Below are positions 1 to 10,200 of a DNA stretch of 64,000 nt, piece after piece. Below the pieces are notes generated by a model that was given only the letters and a program-made list of their open reading frames with translations, made no database searches and had not been told where the DNA came from. The DNA is taken from the NCBI GenBank assembly GCA_016213845.1, contig JACQZN010000014.1, positions 62,001-126,000 of the forward strand, in the 5' to 3' direction. The number at the start of each line of letters is the position of its first letter. The first letter of the stretch is position 1. This DNA is from Candidatus Wallbacteria bacterium (GTDB lineage: Bacteria; Muiribacteriota; UBA6191; JACPRK01). The translations under genes and the position numbers were made by a program.

Positions 1-49
1 GACCATCTTCGCGTCCATCCGGATGCTGGAAGCCAATCGATGGCGCTAG
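1..49 (+). CDS. C-terminal tail of an upstream protein, probably an ABC transporter permease
   Basis: Only the last 15 codons are in the window, in the frame starting at base 2 and ending in TAG at 47-49 (residues FASIRMLEANRWR at the end). A short basic tail ending in an RxLExxRW-like motif is common in ABC-2 type permeases. These usually sit directly upstream of GldG-like and DUF4340 genes, which is what follows here with a gap of 10 bases. The assignment rests mainly on this context. Confidence 0.5.
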   Translation, partial: TIFASIRMLEANRWR

Positions 50-59
50 GAGACCCGAT

Positions 60-1760
60 ATGGAAGCACAATCGAAGACCTCCCATCGCCGCAGGGGAAG
101 CGGCGGGCCCGCGAGCTCGCCGACGTTCCCGATCGGCGTGTTGCTCTGGTTCATCGCGCTCGCGCTGGCCGTCGCCGGCGAGGGCATGGGCAACTGGGCC
201 ATCGGCGCCGCCGTGGCCGGCGCCGCGTGCGTCGGCTGGGCCCTGACCCAGAACTACTCCTGGATCGAGCAGACCTTCCTGCACCGGCGGTTCGCCCTCG
301 GGATCAACAACCTGATCCTCATCCTGGGCGTCACCGGAATCCTGGGGCTGCTCAACGTGATCGCCTACCGGCACAACGCCCAGTACGACTTCACCAAGGA
401 CCGCAAGTTCAGCCTCTCCGATCAGACGCTGAAGATCCTGGGCGGGCTCGACCAGAGCCTCGAGGTGATGGCGTTCTTCATCGAGGGCAGCCCCGACGAC
501 CAGCGCGGACAGCGCGCCGGCCAGGAGCGCACGATGGTGAAGAACCTGCTCGAGCGCTACGCGGCCGCCTCTCCGAAGTTCACCTTCAGGATGATCGACC
601 CGGAGAAGGACCCGACGCTCACCAAGCAGTTCAACATCACCTACAACGGCACGACCATCTTGAAGTCGAGCACACGCGACGTGCGCATCGAGCCCGACAA
701 GATGTTCGAGTACAACCGCAGCATGTTCAACCAGCGGCTGCAGGCGTTCAACGGCGAGCAGGTCATCACCAGCTCCATCCTCGACCTGACGAGCGGCGCC
801 GTGCGCACCGTCGTCTTCCTCGAGGGCCACGGTGAGCGGACCGTCGACAGCGAGGACCGAGGCGGCCTGGCGGCCATGAAGGAGTACCTGCTGCGCGACC
901 AGTACAAGATCGACAAGGTCAACCTGCTGACCAAGCCCGAGATCCCCGCCGGCGCGAGCGTGCTCGTGATCGCCGCGCCCAAGGGCGCCCTCGACTCCAA
1001 GGAGATCGCGATCATCGACAAGCACATGGCCGACGGCAAGGCGGTGCTGTTCCTGCTGGATTCGGACACTCCACCCACTCTGAGGGCACTGCTCAAGAAG
1101 TACGGCGTCGAGACCTCGCGCACGCTCGTCGTCGACCCGGCACGCCACCTGCACCCGCTGTTCGGCGGCACGCCGGTGATACCCCAGCCCGAGTTCGGCT
1201 CGCACCCGCTGGTCGACCCACTCAAGGAGAAGAAGCGCTCCGTCCTGATGCCCTGGTCGACCCTGCTGAAGGGCGATGCGGCCAACGCCGAGGTCAAGGG
1301 GCTCACCTACCACGAGCTCCTCAAGACCAGCGGTGACAGCTGGGCTGAAGTCGACGTCGAGAGCAACACCGCGCAGTTCGACAACGGCAAGGACACCAAG
1401 GGCCCCTGCACGGTCGCCTACGCCATCGGCAAAGAGGAGTCGACTCCTCCAGCCAATCCTGGAGAGGCGCCCAAGCCCGCCAAGGTCACCAATCGACTGA
1501 TCGTCTTCGGCTCCGTCGAGTTCGCCAGCAACGCCTGGGCAGAGAAGGGCGGCAACATCGATCTCTTCATGAACGCCGTCAACTGGCTCTCGGGCGAGAC
1601 CGACCGCATCAGCATCCGCCCCAAGAGCGAGGACGTGCCGAAGCTCGAGGTCGAAGTCGCCCAGTACGCCAACCGCATTCTTTACGCCACGATGCTCCTG
1701 CTGCCCGGCTTCATCTTCGGCCTGGGCGGCTGGATCTGGTGGAGGAGGAGCAGTCTATGA
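60..1760 (+). CDS. GldG-like ABC transporter auxiliary protein
   Basis: This 566-residue protein has two hydrophobic segments near the N-terminus (about residues 25-62), a third at about 80-102, a long extracytoplasmic region of ABC_transp_aux/GldG type, and a C-terminal membrane anchor at about 540-560. GldG proteins are auxiliary components of ABC-2 exporters, named for the gliding-motility GldF/GldG system, and are widespread in non-gliding bacteria. The start at 60 is preceded by AGGAG at 48-52. It lies in one operon with the permease tail upstream and the DUF4340 gene downstream, with which it shares an ATGA overlap. The transported substrate cannot be told from sequence. Confidence 0.85.
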   Translation: MEAQSKTSHRRRGSGGPASSPTFPIGVLLWFIALALAVAGEGMGNWAIGAAVAGAACVGWALTQNYSWIEQTFLHRRFALGINNLILILGVTGILGLLNVIAYRHNAQYDFTKDRKFSLSDQTLKILGGLDQSLEVMAFFIEGSPDDQRGQRAGQERTMVKNLLERYAAASPKFTFRMIDPEKDPTLTKQFNITYNGTTILKSSTRDVRIEPDKMFEYNRSMFNQRLQAFNGEQVITSSILDLTSGAVRTVVFLEGHGERTVDSEDRGGLAAMKEYLLRDQYKIDKVNLLTKPEIPAGASVLVIAAPKGALDSKEIAIIDKHMADGKAVLFLLDSDTPPTLRALLKKYGVETSRTLVVDPARHLHPLFGGTPVIPQPEFGSHPLVDPLKEKKRSVLMPWSTLLKGDAANAEVKGLTYHELLKTSGDSWAEVDVESNTAQFDNGKDTKGPCTVAYAIGKEESTPPANPGEAPKPAKVTNRLIVFGSVEFASNAWAEKGGNIDLFMNAVNWLSGETDRISIRPKSEDVPKLEVEVAQYANRILYATMLLLPGFIFGLGGWIWWRRSSL

Positions 1761-3772
1761 TGAAGTTCCTTCCGACTCTGCTCGTGCTCGCCGTCCTGGG
1801 CGGACTTGGCTTCTACGTCGCCAAGTACGAGCAGGAACCGATGTCCGAGAAGTCGGTCCCGAAGGTCGCAACCACGGAGAAAGACAAGATCACCCGGGTC
1901 GACCTGGAGGACACGGCCAAAAACACGAAGGTCACCCTCGAGAAGGGTAAGGACGGCAAGTGGGAAGTCACCGCGCCGCTAGCGGCCAAGACCGAGGAAG
2001 AGAAGGTCGACAGCCTGCTGACGCGCCTCGAGAAGATCAAGGCCGACCGGCTGGTCGACGGCGAAACACCCGGCCAGAAGCCGGACCTGGCCAAGTACGC
2101 GCTCGACAAGCCCGGCTACAAGGTCACCTGGAACGGAGGTCCCGCCCCCCGGACCGTCCTCATCGGCAAGGACAGCCCGCTCGGCACCAACGCCTACGTG
2201 AAGATGGCCGACGAGGACAAGATCTTCCTCGTCAACTCGGGCGATCTCGAGATCCTCAAGAAGGACCTCTACACGTTCCGCGACAAGACCGTGCTGAAGG
2301 CCGATAAGGAGCAGGTCAAGGAGATCGCCGTCTCGAAGGCCTCCGGTGAGAAGTGGCGCTTCACGCACGGCGCCGACGGCAACTGGACCATCGAGGAGCC
2401 CTTCAAGGCCCCCGGCGATTCCCAGGCCATCGGCGATCTCGCCAACGACCTGGGCCGCCTGCGCGCCGAGGAGTTCACGGCCGAGACGACCGCCAATCTG
2501 AAGCCCTACGGCCTGGACAACCCCGAGATGACGGCCAAGCTGGTGATGAGGGAAGACGGCGCCACCAAGGTCGTTCTCTTCGGCAAGCGCAAAGAGACGG
2601 ATTCGTCGCGCCTCTACGCCAAGCGCGAGACCGACCCCAACGTCTACCTGATCGACGCGACGCTGGTGAAGGCGCTCGGCAACAAGCCCGACGAGTTCCG
2701 CGACAAGAGCGTCTTGCGGACCGGGGACCGCGACATCGCCTCCGTCACCGTCGAAAAGGGTGGCGAGAAGGTGACGGCCGTGAAGGACACGAGCGGCCGC
2801 TGGTCCTACCAGGCCAGCCGCGTCACCAGTGATCCCGGCTCGGCCGGCACCCGACTGCTCGACAAGCTCAAGGAGCTGAAGGCCGCACGCTTCGTGACAG
2901 GCGCTGACTTCAAGCCAGCAGACTTCGGTCTCGAGAAGCCGGAGTACCGCGTGGAGCTGTCGCTTGCGGCCCGGCCAGCCACGACCACCACCACCGGGGC
3001 CAAGGCCGAGCCCGAGACCGCCAAGCTGGCCATCCTGGTCGGCAAGACCGTCGAGGGCGGGCGCTACGTGCGCCCCGAGGGCCAGGATGTGGCGATGGTC
3101 ACGAAGGAGGAGTTCGCGCCCGAGCTCGACGGGTTCCTGAAGAGCTACAGCGAGATCCTCCCCTTCGACGACTGGAACCTGAAGGCCGTCGAGCTGAAGA
3201 AACAGGAGCGCTCCGAGGGCTACGAGATCAACGACAAGGGCGACTGGCACCACAAGAGCCAGAAGGAAGCAACCTCGCCGCTGAAGGAGCGCATCAAGAA
3301 CTTCACGACCGTGCTGCCGCACCTCGTGGCCAAGCAGTGGATGGAAGAGACGCCCGCGAAGCTCGAGGAGACCGGCCTGGCCAAGCCCGCCATCGAGGTG
3401 ACGGTGAAGACCAAGGATTCGCGGCCCGACGTGAAGTTCCGGCTGGGCCGTGCCTCCGGAAAGGACTACATCAAGCTCGACGGTGCGAAGGGGATCGGCG
3501 AGATTTCGGCCGAGCCTCTCACGCGCGCCGAGGAGCTGCTCGGCACACCGGTTCCCGCGGCTGCCTCGGCGACGCCGGCGACCAGCGCTCCCGCCGCCTC
3601 GGGCACGGCTCCCGCTGCGCCGGAGAAGTCCGACCCGCCGAAGGACTCGGGCGCCAAGCCGGCCGAGAAGCCGGAAGCGGCCGAGACCCCTGCGACGCCA
3701 CCGGCGCTTCCGGGCCTGACGAAGGACCCGGCCGCGCCCGCCAACGGCGGTGCCAAGCCCGCCGGCAAGTAG
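1757..3772 (+). CDS. DUF4340 domain-containing membrane-anchored protein
   Basis: A 671-residue protein. The start is placed at ATG 1757, which overlaps the GldG stop as ATGA and sits six bases after a GGAGGAGGAG ribosome site at 1741-1750. An earlier in-frame start at 1739 would lie inside that ribosome site. The N-terminus has one membrane segment (about residues 5-22). About three DUF4340-type repeats follow, marked by recurring VDLEDTAK/WxxTxP and LxxLxxLKAxxF patterns. The last ~70 residues are low-complexity Ala/Pro/Lys. DUF4340 proteins typically accompany GldG-like ABC exporters and are thought to be envelope partners; their exact role is unknown. Confidence 0.85.
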   Translation: MMKFLPTLLVLAVLGGLGFYVAKYEQEPMSEKSVPKVATTEKDKITRVDLEDTAKNTKVTLEKGKDGKWEVTAPLAAKTEEEKVDSLLTRLEKIKADRLVDGETPGQKPDLAKYALDKPGYKVTWNGGPAPRTVLIGKDSPLGTNAYVKMADEDKIFLVNSGDLEILKKDLYTFRDKTVLKADKEQVKEIAVSKASGEKWRFTHGADGNWTIEEPFKAPGDSQAIGDLANDLGRLRAEEFTAETTANLKPYGLDNPEMTAKLVMREDGATKVVLFGKRKETDSSRLYAKRETDPNVYLIDATLVKALGNKPDEFRDKSVLRTGDRDIASVTVEKGGEKVTAVKDTSGRWSYQASRVTSDPGSAGTRLLDKLKELKAARFVTGADFKPADFGLEKPEYRVELSLAARPATTTTTGAKAEPETAKLAILVGKTVEGGRYVRPEGQDVAMVTKEEFAPELDGFLKSYSEILPFDDWNLKAVELKKQERSEGYEINDKGDWHHKSQKEATSPLKERIKNFTTVLPHLVAKQWMEETPAKLEETGLAKPAIEVTVKTKDSRPDVKFRLGRASGKDYIKLDGAKGIGEISAEPLTRAEELLGTPVPAAASATPATSAPAASGTAPAAPEKSDPPKDSGAKPAEKPEAAETPATPPALPGLTKDPAAPANGGAKPAGK

Positions 3773-3796
3773 CCCTACACGACTTTTCGAAGTCCT

Positions 3797-3823
3797 GCCC
3801 CCGCCTCACGGCGGGGGCTTTTT
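3797..3823 (+). terminator. Rho-independent terminator of the ABC/DUF4340 operon
   Basis: A perfect 9-bp GC stem (GCCCCCGCC at 3797-3805, GGCGGGGGC at 3810-3818) with a four-base loop is followed directly by five T residues. It lies 25 bases after the DUF4340 stop codon. Confidence 0.9.
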
Positions 3824-3833
3824 CTTCGACCAT

Positions 3834-3914
3834 CCGCCGGAAATGGGGCAAGTCGAGTGGCCCCAATTTTGGCGGGAAAAATTGGGGCCACTCGACTTGC
3901 CCCAATTCCGGCGG
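3834..3914. repeat. Long near-perfect intergenic palindrome
   Basis: Two 37-base arms (3834-3870 and 3878-3914, or one base either way) surround a short spacer rich in G. The arms are inverted repeats with one mismatch and begin and end in CCGCCGG/CCGGCGG. It lies just after the terminator and 33 bases before the regulator start. Its length, position and self-complementarity resemble a mobile or REP-type intergenic element. It is not the same family as the GTGGCGTCTA elements elsewhere in the window. Confidence 0.8.
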
Positions 3915-3946
3915 CGCCCTGCGCAGGGACTTGCTACGCTGTTCCC

Positions 3947-4508
3947 GTGAGCGACGACCTTTCGGGCCGGATCGCCAAGAACGTCCGTCAGCTCCGGGAG
4001 CAACGCGACCAGACGCAGCAGCAAATGGCGCATGGCGCGGCTGGCGGGCATTCCGCGCGCGACCTGGTCCAACATCGAATCCGGCGCCGCCAACCCGACG
4101 CTGGCGGTGCTGCACCGGGTGGCCACGGCACTGGCCGTCACGATCGAGGAGCTGCTTTCGTCTCCGCGCGCGGCCTGCCAGTTCTACCCGAAGGGCAAGC
4201 TGCCGGTACGGGAGCGCGGTGGCGTGACCGTCTGCAAGCTGCTTCCGGACGCCGTTCCCGGCATGGAGCTGGACCGGCTCGAGCTGCCGGGCGAGTCGGT
4301 CATGACCGGCGTCCCCCACACGCCCGGAACGCGCGAGTACCTGGCCTGCGAATCGGGCCGCATCGTGCTGACCGCAGCCGGGGAACGCTGGGTGCTCTCG
4401 CCGGGAGACCTGGTCGCGTTCCGGGGCGATCAGCGCCACGCCTACGCCAATCCGGACAAGGCCCCCGCTGTCGGCTACAGCGTCGTCGTCCTGGCTCGCG
4501 TGGTGTAA
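3947..4508 (+). pseudogene. XRE-family HTH and cupin transcriptional regulator, split by a frameshift
   Basis: The gene begins at GTG 3947 and encodes the first helices of an XRE-type DNA-binding domain (RIAKNVRQLREQRDQTQQQ). It shifts frame at 4025-4038, where ATGGCGC is present twice in tandem. The second frame continues with RLAGIPRATWSNIESG, the rest of the HTH, then a cupin-like sensor domain (for example LSPGDLVAFRGDQRHAY) to the stop at 4508. Removing one 7-base unit would restore one continuous reading frame of about 185 residues. The second half can start on its own at ATG 4032 (158 residues) but would lack the first HTH helices. The cause may be a recent mutation, slippage or a sequence error. 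Confidence 0.8.
4025..4038 (+). repeat. Tandem 7-bp duplication that breaks the regulator
   Basis: Two adjacent copies of ATGGCGC (4025-4031 and 4032-4038). The duplication adds seven bases, so it shifts the frame by one inside the helix-turn-helix of the XRE-cupin gene. Confidence 0.85.
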
Positions 4509-4523
4509 GAGGCAGCCTCCTGC

Positions 4524-6158
4524 ATGCACGCAGCCTTCGCCAGACCGACTGCTTCCCGGGCCAGGCGCGGATGTTTGCTGGCCTGCCTGCTTGCGCTCGT
4601 TTTCCTGGCAACGCCGATACCGGCTGCGCCTCCCGGCCCGGCCGCGAAACTGGAGGGCACCGCCTTCCTCGAGCAGATCGAGAAGCTCGCCCGCGGCCCG
4701 CTCCGTTCCGGCGGGATCTACCTCCGCTTCATCTGGGTCGAGGGCCGCGAGCCGAACCCGTCCCTCACCGAAGTCAGTGTCCTGGACCCGCACCTGGGGC
4801 CGCTCGGCCGACTGGATTACGAGGGGGGCATCGCCCGGGAGCTGGGCTATCTCCACTGGATGACGCCGGGCGCCACCCTGCACATCTTCGTCATCGATCG
4901 GCCGGACGCCCGGGTAGCTGCCTTCACGCGCACCGTTCCGATTCCGAGCAGATTCGATCGAGCGCCCAGACGCCTCAAGATGCGCTGCCTCGACGGAAAG
5001 ACCGTGGCCCTCCAGGAGCCGCTGCCCAGCCTGGTGATTCCCCGCAGGCTGCTCCAGGGGGAGCCCGCCGGCCGGCTAGCATCGACCCTCAAGCACGAGA
5101 TCGGACACGCCCTGCAGGATCGGATTGCGCGCATGATCGCCAAGGGATACCGGGAGTCGTTCTGGAGCCATACGGCGCACGTCCGAACCAATGACACCAG
5201 CGCCCTGGCGGAGGGGTTCGCGCAGTACGCCGCGTACCGGTTTCGAGACAGCGACCGCGAGGGAAAGCCTGGCCCGGTTCGAGATGTGTTGCAGCGCAAC
5301 AACACCTCGGCGTACCGCACACTGCTCATCTCCTACTGGATCCACCTGCGGTCGCACGCCGAACGCCACAAGCAGCTGAGCCGCGCAGAACTCGCCAGCG
5401 CCGAGCGCCTCATCATGAGGGCTCTCTGGCGGCCGGATCTGCCGGCCCCGGACCAGTTCCGCGAACTGATCGTCGCGAACTTGCGGGACCGAGGGTCCCC
5501 CCCTCTCGACGCCGAGCGGCTCAGGCGCTCGCTCGTGGCGTACGAGGCGAACCATCCCGACGGCGTCGCCAACCTCCGGGATGAGGAGCTGTCCAGAAAG
5601 GAAATGAGAGACTGGGTCGTCGGATTTTTCAAGCGGGCAGCGAAGGGCATTCGCTCGACGCCGGCCGCCGTCCTGGTAACCGGCGCGGCCGCGACGGCTC
5701 CGTCGAGCGCGGTCCTCGACCCGGCAGCCGTCCGCGACGCTCGCGCCTTTTCGGACGGCTTCTGGCGGCGCTCACCGCTCGATCTCATGGTGACGGAAGG
5801 GCTGGTGACTGCGCTGCTGCTCGCGCTGGACCGTGAGCTTTCCTCACCACGCCTCGACTTCTTCAGCCGGGTCCTCGAAGCCATGGCTCTCGACCCGTAC
5901 GCAGGCCGCAGCTTGCCGCCGCAGCCCGTGAACATCAAGGAGCTCCTGGCCGTTCTGGAGCGTGCGCCGGACCTGACCGGGAAGATCTTCCCTATCGTCG
6001 CGAGCTTGACGGATGGGGCCCTGACCGCCGGAGACTTCACGCTTCGAAGAACGCGAGAGCTCGACCCGCTACATACCGCCCGTCCGGGACGGCAACCCAC
6101 GCTGGAGGCCGCCCCCCGAACTCCCGCTACTTCGAGTATCGGCCCATTCGACGGATGA
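4524..6158 (+). CDS. Secreted zincin-like protein with HEIGH motif
   Basis: This 544-residue protein has an N-terminal signal peptide (hydrophobic LLACLLALVFLA followed by an AAP-type cleavage region). Residues near 191 read LKHEIGH, an HExxH zinc-protease signature. About 35 residues later comes ALAEGFAQY, which could supply the third zinc ligand (Glu) as in gluzincins. No named family is recognised beyond that, and the C-terminal 200 residues show no known motif. It starts 15 bases after the broken regulator. Its 3' end overlaps the convergent lytic transglycosylase gene by 32 bases. A secreted metallopeptidase is the best reading, but activity is inferred from the motif alone. Confidence 0.7.
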   Translation: MHAAFARPTASRARRGCLLACLLALVFLATPIPAAPPGPAAKLEGTAFLEQIEKLARGPLRSGGIYLRFIWVEGREPNPSLTEVSVLDPHLGPLGRLDYEGGIARELGYLHWMTPGATLHIFVIDRPDARVAAFTRTVPIPSRFDRAPRRLKMRCLDGKTVALQEPLPSLVIPRRLLQGEPAGRLASTLKHEIGHALQDRIARMIAKGYRESFWSHTAHVRTNDTSALAEGFAQYAAYRFRDSDREGKPGPVRDVLQRNNTSAYRTLLISYWIHLRSHAERHKQLSRAELASAERLIMRALWRPDLPAPDQFRELIVANLRDRGSPPLDAERLRRSLVAYEANHPDGVANLRDEELSRKEMRDWVVGFFKRAAKGIRSTPAAVLVTGAAATAPSSAVLDPAAVRDARAFSDGFWRRSPLDLMVTEGLVTALLLALDRELSSPRLDFFSRVLEAMALDPYAGRSLPPQPVNIKELLAVLERAPDLTGKIFPIVASLTDGALTAGDFTLRRTRELDPLHTARPGRQPTLEAAPRTPATSSIGPFDG

Positions 6159-7131
6159 TGGCGTCGGCGTAGCGGTAGCTCGAAGCCGGCGGCGAATTGC
6201 CGCCGTTGTAGCGCGCCAGGCCGTTCCTCAGGCCGTACTGCTTGACGAGCTCCTTGAGGTGGAGCGCGATTCCTCGGATGTTATCGCCCGGATCGTAGGG
6301 ATTGATGCCGACGATCTTCGCCGTGGCCGGCAGAATCTGCCCGAACCCCGTGTCGTTGGACGAACCCATGACCGGCGTGAATCCTACCCAGTGGCTTCGG
6401 CCGGTCTCCTGCGTCATCAGCGACTTCAGCAACGCGTACCCGTTGGTGACGCCCCGGACGCCCTGCAGCTCCTTGGCCGCCGACCTGAGCCAGCCCTCGA
6501 ACAGCTGGGGAGTCTCTTCCTGCGAGATATCGGGGTAATCCGGATACTTGTCGAGCGCCTTCTTCAGGAGCGTCCACTCCCGGTACAGGTACTGCCGGGC
6601 CTCATCGTTGAGCGTCCCGTTCTTGTTCGAATACGTGTAGCCGTACTTCAGGCCGCGAATCGCGCCCGGGAAACTGCGCTTGCCGGTCAAGAGGCCGGTC
6701 GCCTCCATGATGGTCCGCGCTTCCTTCTCGCCAATGTCCTCCGGGCCCTTCAGCTCCAGCTTGTAGGCCGGGTTGATGTGGCTGGGCGGCGGCACCGTCA
6801 GCTGCTTCATCCGCTCGCCCGGCGCAAAGAGGCTGTTGGGGTCGTTCGGATTCGGCAGCTTGGATTTGTTCGCCCAGTAGAGCAGCCGCCAGTACCCGGC
6901 GTCTCCGTAGATGCTCTCCGCCAGCGACGCAAACGTGTCCCCGTGGATGGCCGTGACCGAGCGCCGGTTTCCCTGGATCTGCATCCGGTCCTTCGGCGGC
7001 CCGGATGGGACGACCTCCCGCGTGTTGCTGCGGAACAGGTCCCCGAATAGATCCTCGGCCGCCGCCGCCCCCACGGCTCCGAACAGGCCCGCCGCAACCA
7101 GCGAGCACACCAGGGACTTTCCGAGCTTCAT
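6127..7131 (-). CDS. LysM-like and SLT-type lytic transglycosylase
   Basis: A 334-residue exported protein that probably cleaves peptidoglycan glycan strands. The start is ATG at 7131, giving a clear signal peptide (LVCSLVAAGLFGAVGAAAA). Residues about 55-105 look like a LysM module (GDTFASLAESIYGDAGYWR). The C-terminal third is a transglycosylase SLT domain: the catalytic Glu lies in MTQETGRSHW (about residue 241), followed by GFGQILPATA and LARYNGG, all family hallmarks. It is on the same strand as the giant pseudopilin 107 bases upstream and converges with the zincin gene. A role in opening the cell wall for a surface or pilus system is inference from context. Confidence 0.88.
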   Translation of the reverse strand: MKLGKSLVCSLVAAGLFGAVGAAAAEDLFGDLFRSNTREVVPSGPPKDRMQIQGNRRSVTAIHGDTFASLAESIYGDAGYWRLLYWANKSKLPNPNDPNSLFAPGERMKQLTVPPPSHINPAYKLELKGPEDIGEKEARTIMEATGLLTGKRSFPGAIRGLKYGYTYSNKNGTLNDEARQYLYREWTLLKKALDKYPDYPDISQEETPQLFEGWLRSAAKELQGVRGVTNGYALLKSLMTQETGRSHWVGFTPVMGSSNDTGFGQILPATAKIVGINPYDPGDNIRGIALHLKELVKQYGLRNGLARYNGGNSPPASSYRYADAIIRRMGRYSK

Positions 7132-7238
7132 GCGCTTCCCTTCGTTTGCGGCGTTCCCAGGCCTTGGTCCGACAGCCGGCTCCTCCCCCTCGCGTACTAC
7201 CATGGACGACGGCCGGAGGTTGCCGGATAGACGCGAGT

Positions 7239-10200
7239 TTACCTCGAGATCGCCGGCAGGCCGGCCGCCCCCACGTCGACCGTCTCGGGCGAGATCCTCT
7301 CCAGGATGACGGAGGGCGTGCCGCCCAGTGCATTGGCGATCCGGACACGCGCCCGGTAGATGCGGTTTTTGGTGCCCGTGCTCCGGACCGTGTGCGTGAC
7401 CCCGCCGCCCAGGCTGACCGGTCCCACGAGCTGCGTCGCGGCCGATTCGAAGACGACCTCCGTTCCGTCCGGCGACAGACGCGGGTTCTTGCAGTCGGCA
7501 TCCAGGCCGCGCGCGATGGGGATCAGCTCGGCGCTGAAATCGCCCGTGAAGTACCAGATGGCCTTGAATCCCAGATCCCCGGCCGCAGAGGCCCCGGTAG
7601 AATCGGTCGGGGAGCTGATCGGCAGCCCGTTGGGGCGCTGGCCGCGGAAATCGCCGCTCGACTCGAACACGATCGGCGGGAAGCTGCCGCCCCCGGTGGC
7701 GCTCTCGGCGATGTCGACGTTGCCGGAGGCGACGGCCCCCGCCTGGGTGATGGCTCCGATCGCCCACGCAGGCGTGTTCCCGGGTTGCGCCACGGCCAGA
7801 TAGACCTGGTCGGTGGCCGTCAACACCGACTTGTAGGTGACGTTGCGCGCCTGGAAGGCGACGAAGATGCCGTCGCCCGCGATCCTGGGCCGGGCGCAGA
7901 CGGGCGACTCCCCCAGGCTGCGGCTGACCCATCCATCCTGGTAGACGGCCGTGCCGGCGGCGCGAGCGTTGTAGCGGAAGATGCCGATCCCCCCGGAGGC
8001 CAGCGTCTTCAGCCGGGTGAACGCCGCCGGCAGGGCGCCATCGATCGTGTCGTAGACGTTGGGGGACGCGAAGACCACGTCCTGACCTTCCGGGGAAAGC
8101 GACGGGCTGGCGGCATCGCCGAACAGGATCCCGCCGCTGGTGAGCTGCGTGGCCGCCCCGGAAGTGCCGTCGATCAGAAAGACGGCCGTGTGGTCGAGGT
8201 CGAAGCCACCGTTGACCCCCTTCAGGTCCGAGCGCGTCGCCGCGGCAGCCGCCCCGCCCCGCCGCGCCCGGCTGCCGGAGACCATCGGCCCGCCACCGTC
8301 GCGGGCCAGCGCCAGCGATCGCATGGTCTGGTCGTCCAGCCCGAAGAGGCTCTGCGCGGGCGCGTTCAGCCCGGCACCGCCCTCCTTGGACCGATCCCGG
8401 GCCAGCAGCGTGACCGTCCGCCCATCGTCGCTCAGGTCGACCAGCACGGCATCGGTTCCGCCGGAGCCGTTGGTGGTCAGATTGGTGTAACCGCCCGAGG
8501 CCGACGGGTAGGCGAAGATGTCCTTGGGGAAGGCGGTCGCCGACGGGGCCACGGTGCCGGCCGGGTAGGACGGATCGGCGTTGTTGAAGGCGATCCGCTT
8601 GGTCGCCAGCGCCGGGTTGCGGCCGCCCGTCACGTAGCTCTTGAGGAACTCCTCGATGACGTAAGGCATCGGGGTGACAGGCGAGCGGTTCTGGGCGAGG
8701 CTGGAGGCCCCGATTCCGTAGAAGGAGGCGAAGATCCCCTGGCTCTTCTTGTGGCGGTAGACGAAGTTGTTGCCTCGGGTCTGGCTCTGCTCGACGGTGA
8801 AGAGCTTCTCGAGCACCCAGTCGCCCGCCCCGCCCCCGACCGCATGCGGGCCCGATCGGAGCCAGACGTCCTGGAACCCGGCGCCGGCGGCGACGAAGTC
8901 TGTGAAGGGCGTGTACTCGTAGAGGCTGGGGAGGAAAGGGATGGGCAAGCCGGCCGGGTTGTGGAGCTGAGTGCCGTTGGTGTTGGCGGTGTCGATCCCC
9001 AGGTCGGCGCCGAAGATTACCGACTGCGCCGGGCCCGGGGAGATGGCCGCCGAGATCGGGTCGATCTGCCGGACGAACGGGACCGGCCCCACATAGACGA
9101 CCACATTCCCCTCGGGGCGAGCGGCCCCGCTGCCGCCTTCCAGGAACGCTCTTAGCGGAGGGGTCACACCCGGGGAGGCGGTTACGGCCTCGGCCGGGAC
9201 GCTGTCGAAGAGGACGAGGATGTCGGTCGTGCCGTTGGCGGCGTTCTGGCTGAGCCAGTCGGTGAGCTTGATCAGGGGGTCGAAGCCTGCGCGGCCGTTT
9301 CGTCCTCGGAAGTCGAAGAGCTGGTTCGTGGCGGCACCGAACGCGCTCACCAGATAGCCGGCGGCATCGCCCTGTTCCTGGCTGGTGAGCCAGGTTCGGG
9401 AGGCCGCGATCGTGGCCGGCGAGAGGCTCTGGACGTCGACGCTCGCGGCGTCGAGCGGCGCGAAGACGGCCAGGTTCGACAGGAACTTGAACGAGAACGA
9501 CGTCCGGCAGAGCGGCCCAGGGTTGGGCCGGTTGACGCCGACGGCCTCGACCTGCAGCTCGTAGGTCTGCGGGAGCGGCTTGAGCGTGGCCCCCTTGGTG
9601 TCGCGCGTGACGACCTGGACATCGATGTTGGGGAACGTGGAGACGCCTGTTATGGGGATGACGATCGGCGCGCTCTTGGCGGTCGGGGGGATCGTGACCG
9701 GCACCAGCCAGTAGTGAACTTCGCGGACCGCGAACTGGTCGTCGACGACCGGACTGAAGCGCAAGGCGGGCCCTTCGATGGTCGTCAACTTGGAGGCGCC
9801 GGTGGCGCAGTTGACAGTATCGAGAGGGTCCGCAGTCTTGCCCTCGGGCCCCCAGATCTGGATGCTCTTGACCTCCGGCGGTAACGTGTCGATCTTGAAC
9901 TGCCGGACGGGGGCCGTCGTGAGGCCGGCGCCGTCGGTGATGCTGAGCGTCAGGCGATACTCACCATCCAGGCCGCCGGTGACGGTCGTGGAGAGCAGCA
10001 TCGCTCCGGCGGAAGCTGGCGAGAGCCCGGCGGCGACGCCGAAGCTGGCCGTGTGGGTCGTGCACGGGCTGCCGGCATACGGGAAGATGGACGCAGTGTT
10101 GACGACCGGCACCTGGCTGTTGGAGGGACCCTTCGTGAGCGACCAGCTCGCCTGGCGAATGACGCCGTTCACCGGCATGTCCTGGAAGATGCCGCCGAAC

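Noticed and set aside
1979-3322. 447-residue minus-strand frame over the DUF4340 gene
   Set aside because: Leu/Gly/Val-rich shadow with no start signal, covered by a well-supported gene on the other strand.
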